This document shows positions 61,430 to 64,000 of a DNA stretch of 64,000 nucleotides, piece after piece. The translations under genes and the position numbers were made by a program. Origin of the DNA: Prosopocoilus inquinatus. Lineage: Eukaryota > Arthropoda > Insecta > Coleoptera > Lucanidae. The stretch spans positions 40,952,001 to 41,016,000 of the forward strand of contig CM069873.1 of the NCBI GenBank assembly GCA_036172665.1, read 5' to 3'. Each line of letters begins with the position of its first letter. Position 1 is the stretch's first letter. Below the pieces are notes generated by a model. That model made no database searches, was not told the origin of the DNA, and saw only the letters and a program-made list of their open reading frames with translations.

Positions 61430-64000
61430 TCGTTCAAAACTATTTCCAGCTTCTGCTGCGTCCGAGAACTTCGTATCTCTCATCAGAGTTACTGGAGTCC
61501 ATCGATACGTCGAATAATTTGTTAGATAGTAAAGATCGGTTAGATACATTACAGGAACAACGCTAGCATGTGTTGTTTCGTTCAAAACTATTTCCAGCTT
61601 CTGCGGCGTCCGAGAACTTCGTATCTCACATCAGAGTTACTGGAGTCCATCGAAACGTCGAATAACTTGATAGATAGTAAAGATCAGTTTGATACATTAC
61701 AGGAACAACGCTAGCACGTGTTGTTTCGTTCAAAGCTATTTCTAGCTTCTGCTGCGTCCGAGAACTTCGTATCTCACATCAATTACTGGAGGCCGTCGAA
61801 ACGTCAAATAACATGAAGGATGGTAAAGATCGGTTAGATACATCACAGGAACAACGCTAGCACGTATTGTTTCGTTCAAAACTATTTCCAGCTTCTGCTG
61901 AGTCCGATGACTTCGTATCTCACACCAGAGTTACTGGAGTCTATCGAAACGTCGAATAACTTGATAGATAGTAAAGATCGGTTAGATACATCACAGGAAC
62001 AACGCTAGCACGTGTTGTTTCGTTCAAAACTATTTCTAGCTTCTGCTGCGTCCGAGAACTTCGTATCTCACATCAGAGTTACTGGAGTCCTTCGAAACGT
62101 CGAATAACTTGATAGATAGTAAAGATCGGTTTGATACATCACAGGAACAACGTTAGCACGTGTTGTTTCGTTCAAAACTACTTCCAGATTCTGCTGCGTC
62201 ATAAAACTTCGTATCTCACATCAGAGTTACTGGAGTCCGTCGAAACGTCAAATAACATGAAAGATAGTAAAGATCGGTTAGATACATCACAGGAACAACG
62301 CTAGCATGTGTTGTTTCGTTCAAAACTATTTCCAGCTTCTGCTGCGTCATAAAACTTAGTATCTCACATCAGAGTTACTGGAGTCCATCGAAACGTCGAA
62401 TAACTTGATAGATAGTAAAGATCAGTTTGATACATTACAGGAACAACGCTAGCACGTGTTGTTTCGTTCAAAACTATTTCTAGCTTCTGCTGCGTCCGAG
62501 AACTTCGTATCTCACATCAATTACTGGAGGCCGTCGAAACGTCAAATAACATGAAGGATGGTAAAGATCGGTTAGATACATCACAGGAACAACGCTAGCA
62601 CGTATTGTTTCGTTCAAAACTATTTCCAGCTTCTGCTGAGTCCGATGACTTCGTATCTCACACCAGAGTTACTGGAGTCTATCGAAACGTCGAATAACTT
62701 GATAGATAGTAAAGATCGGTTAGATACATCACAGGAACAACGCTAGCAAGTGTTGTTTCGTTCAAAACCATTTCCAGCTTCTGCTGAGTCCGATGACTTT
62801 GTATCTCACATCAGAGTTACTGGAGTCCATCGAAACGTCGAATAACTTGATAGATAGTAAAGATCGGTTAGATACATCACAGGAACAACGCTAGCACGTG
62901 TTGTTTCGTTCAAAACTATTTCCAGCTTCGGCGGCGTCCGAGAACTTCGTATCTCACATAAGAGTTACTGGAGTCCATCGAAACGTCAAATAAGATGAAA
63001 GATAGGAAAGATCGGTTAGATACATCACAGGAACAACGCTGGTACGTGTTGTTTCGTTCAAAACTATTTCCAGCTTCTGCGGCGTCCGAGAACTTCGTAT
63101 CTCACATCAGAGTTACTGGAGTCCGTCGAAACGTCAAATAACTTGATAGATAGTAAAGATCGGTTAGATACATCACAGGAACAGCGCTAGCACGTGTTGT
63201 TTCGTTCAAAACTATTTCTAGCTTCTGCTGCGTCCGAGAACTTCGTATCTCACATCAGAGTTACTGGAGTCCTTCGAAACGTCGAATAACTTGATAGATA
63301 GTAAAGATCGGTTTGATACATCACAGGAACAACGTTAGCACGTGTTGTTTCGTTCAAAACTACTTCCAGATTCTGCTGCGTCATAAAACTTCGTATCTCA
63401 CATCAGAGTTACTGGAGTCCGTCGAAACGTCAAATAACATGAAAGATAGTAAAGATCGGTTAGATACATCACAGGAACAACGCTAGCACGTGTTGTTTCG
63501 TTCAAAACTATTTCCAGCTTCTGCGGCGTCCGAGAACTTCGTATCTCACATCAGAGTTACTGGAGTCCATCGAAACGTCGAATAACTTGATAGATAGTAA
63601 AGATCAGTTTGATACATTACAGGAACAACGCTAGCACGTGTTGTTTCGTTCAAAACTATTTCCAGCTTCTGCTGAGTCCGATGACTTCGTATCTCACACC
63701 AGAGTTACTGGAGTCAATCGAAACGTCGAATAACTTGATAGATAGTAAAGATCGGTTAGATACATCACAGGAACAACGCTAGCAAGTGTTGTTTCGTTCA
63801 AAACCATTTCCAGCTTCTGCTGAGTCCGATGACTTCGTATCTCACATAAGAGTTACTGGAGTCCATCGATACGTCGAATAATTTGTTAGATAGGAAAGAT
63901 CGGTTAGATACATCACAGGAACAACGCTGGTACGTGTTGTTTCGTTCAAAACTATTTCCAGCTTCTGCGGCGTCCGAGAACTTCGTATCTCACATCAGAG
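61430..64000. repeat. Further partial copy of the 6,879-bp unit, running off the window
   Basis: AAAGCTATT at 61732 and GTCAATCG at 63714 lie exactly 18,305 after their partners at 43427 and 45409. The block 59450-60400 in turn matches 48090-49040 at an offset of 11,362. The array therefore returns to the older higher-order pattern after the 8-mer zone and continues beyond 64000. Confidence 0.8.

Larger units (their letters stand above)
17971..64000. repeat. 148-bp satellite DNA array, about 311 head-to-tail monomers
   Basis: The monomer, counted from GATCGGTTAGATAC, repeats at 17995, 18143, 18291, 18439, 18587, 18735 and 18883, exactly 148 apart, and continues in one orientation without any foreign insertion to the right edge. 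Length variants come from 2-bp deletions (CATCAGAGTTACT to CATCAATTACT or CATCAGTTACT), a 1-bp deletion (CACGTGTTG to CACGTGTG) and a few larger losses (35 bp near 25300; about 67 bp near 31325, 31703, 35921 and 42800). Neighbouring monomers differ by several percent, while copies separated by a higher-order period are almost identical. 148 is not a multiple of three and each frame has stops, so it does not code. Such arrays are typical of centromeric or pericentromeric heterochromatin; the location here is inferred. Confidence 0.98.

Noticed and set aside
17971..64000. CRISPR array
   Set aside because: The repeat is the full 148-bp unit with no unique spacers, and the setting is an insect genome.

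Overview
The window looks like AT-rich nuclear DNA of an insect. The main evidence is the 3' end of an insect-type odorant receptor gene (7tm_6 family) at the left edge, with short GT-AG introns. Order and species cannot be read from the sequence. There is no sign of bacterial gene organisation. Layout: 1-1.34 kb holds the last four exons of the odorant receptor. 1.34-2.5 kb is featureless AT-rich DNA. 2.5-10.75 kb is a three-level nest of transposons: a non-LTR retrotransposon (LINE-B) was split by a second one (LINE-A, about 5.8 kb), which was itself split by a 2,108-bp hAT element. The insertion sites show target-site duplications, and removing each insert restores the interrupted reading frame. 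All three elements carry disabling mutations. 11.08-16.66 kb holds a decayed minus-strand ankyrin-repeat gene. A 2,410-bp segment of it, containing one whole exon, one intron and part of the next exon, is present twice in direct tandem with no difference that I found by eye. Its first intron carries a foldback (long inverted repeat) element, and its second intron carries interleaved inverted repeats related to sequence that lies directly beside the satellite array. About 17.97 kb to the right edge (46 kb, 72% of the window) is an uninterrupted head-to-tail satellite array with a 148-bp monomer, roughly 311 copies, running past the window. The left junction is abrupt. Inside the array several layers of higher-order repetition are visible: 442-bp trimers, a 705-bp pair, a 1,179-bp 8-mer family, and tandem segmental duplications of 2,001, 4,596 and 6,879 bp, the last with a further partial copy at the right edge. 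Every monomer carries a motif partly resembling the CENP-B box, and most carry a CACGTG palindrome that is also a visible site of variation. The monomer length is close to nucleosomal DNA. A centromeric or pericentromeric location is a reasonable inference, not a demonstration. I see no operon, CRISPR, tRNA or rRNA. The most notable new-looking item is the satellite family and its nested amplification history. The best supported genic findings are the odorant receptor exons, the dated transposon nest and the duplicated ankyrin pseudogene.
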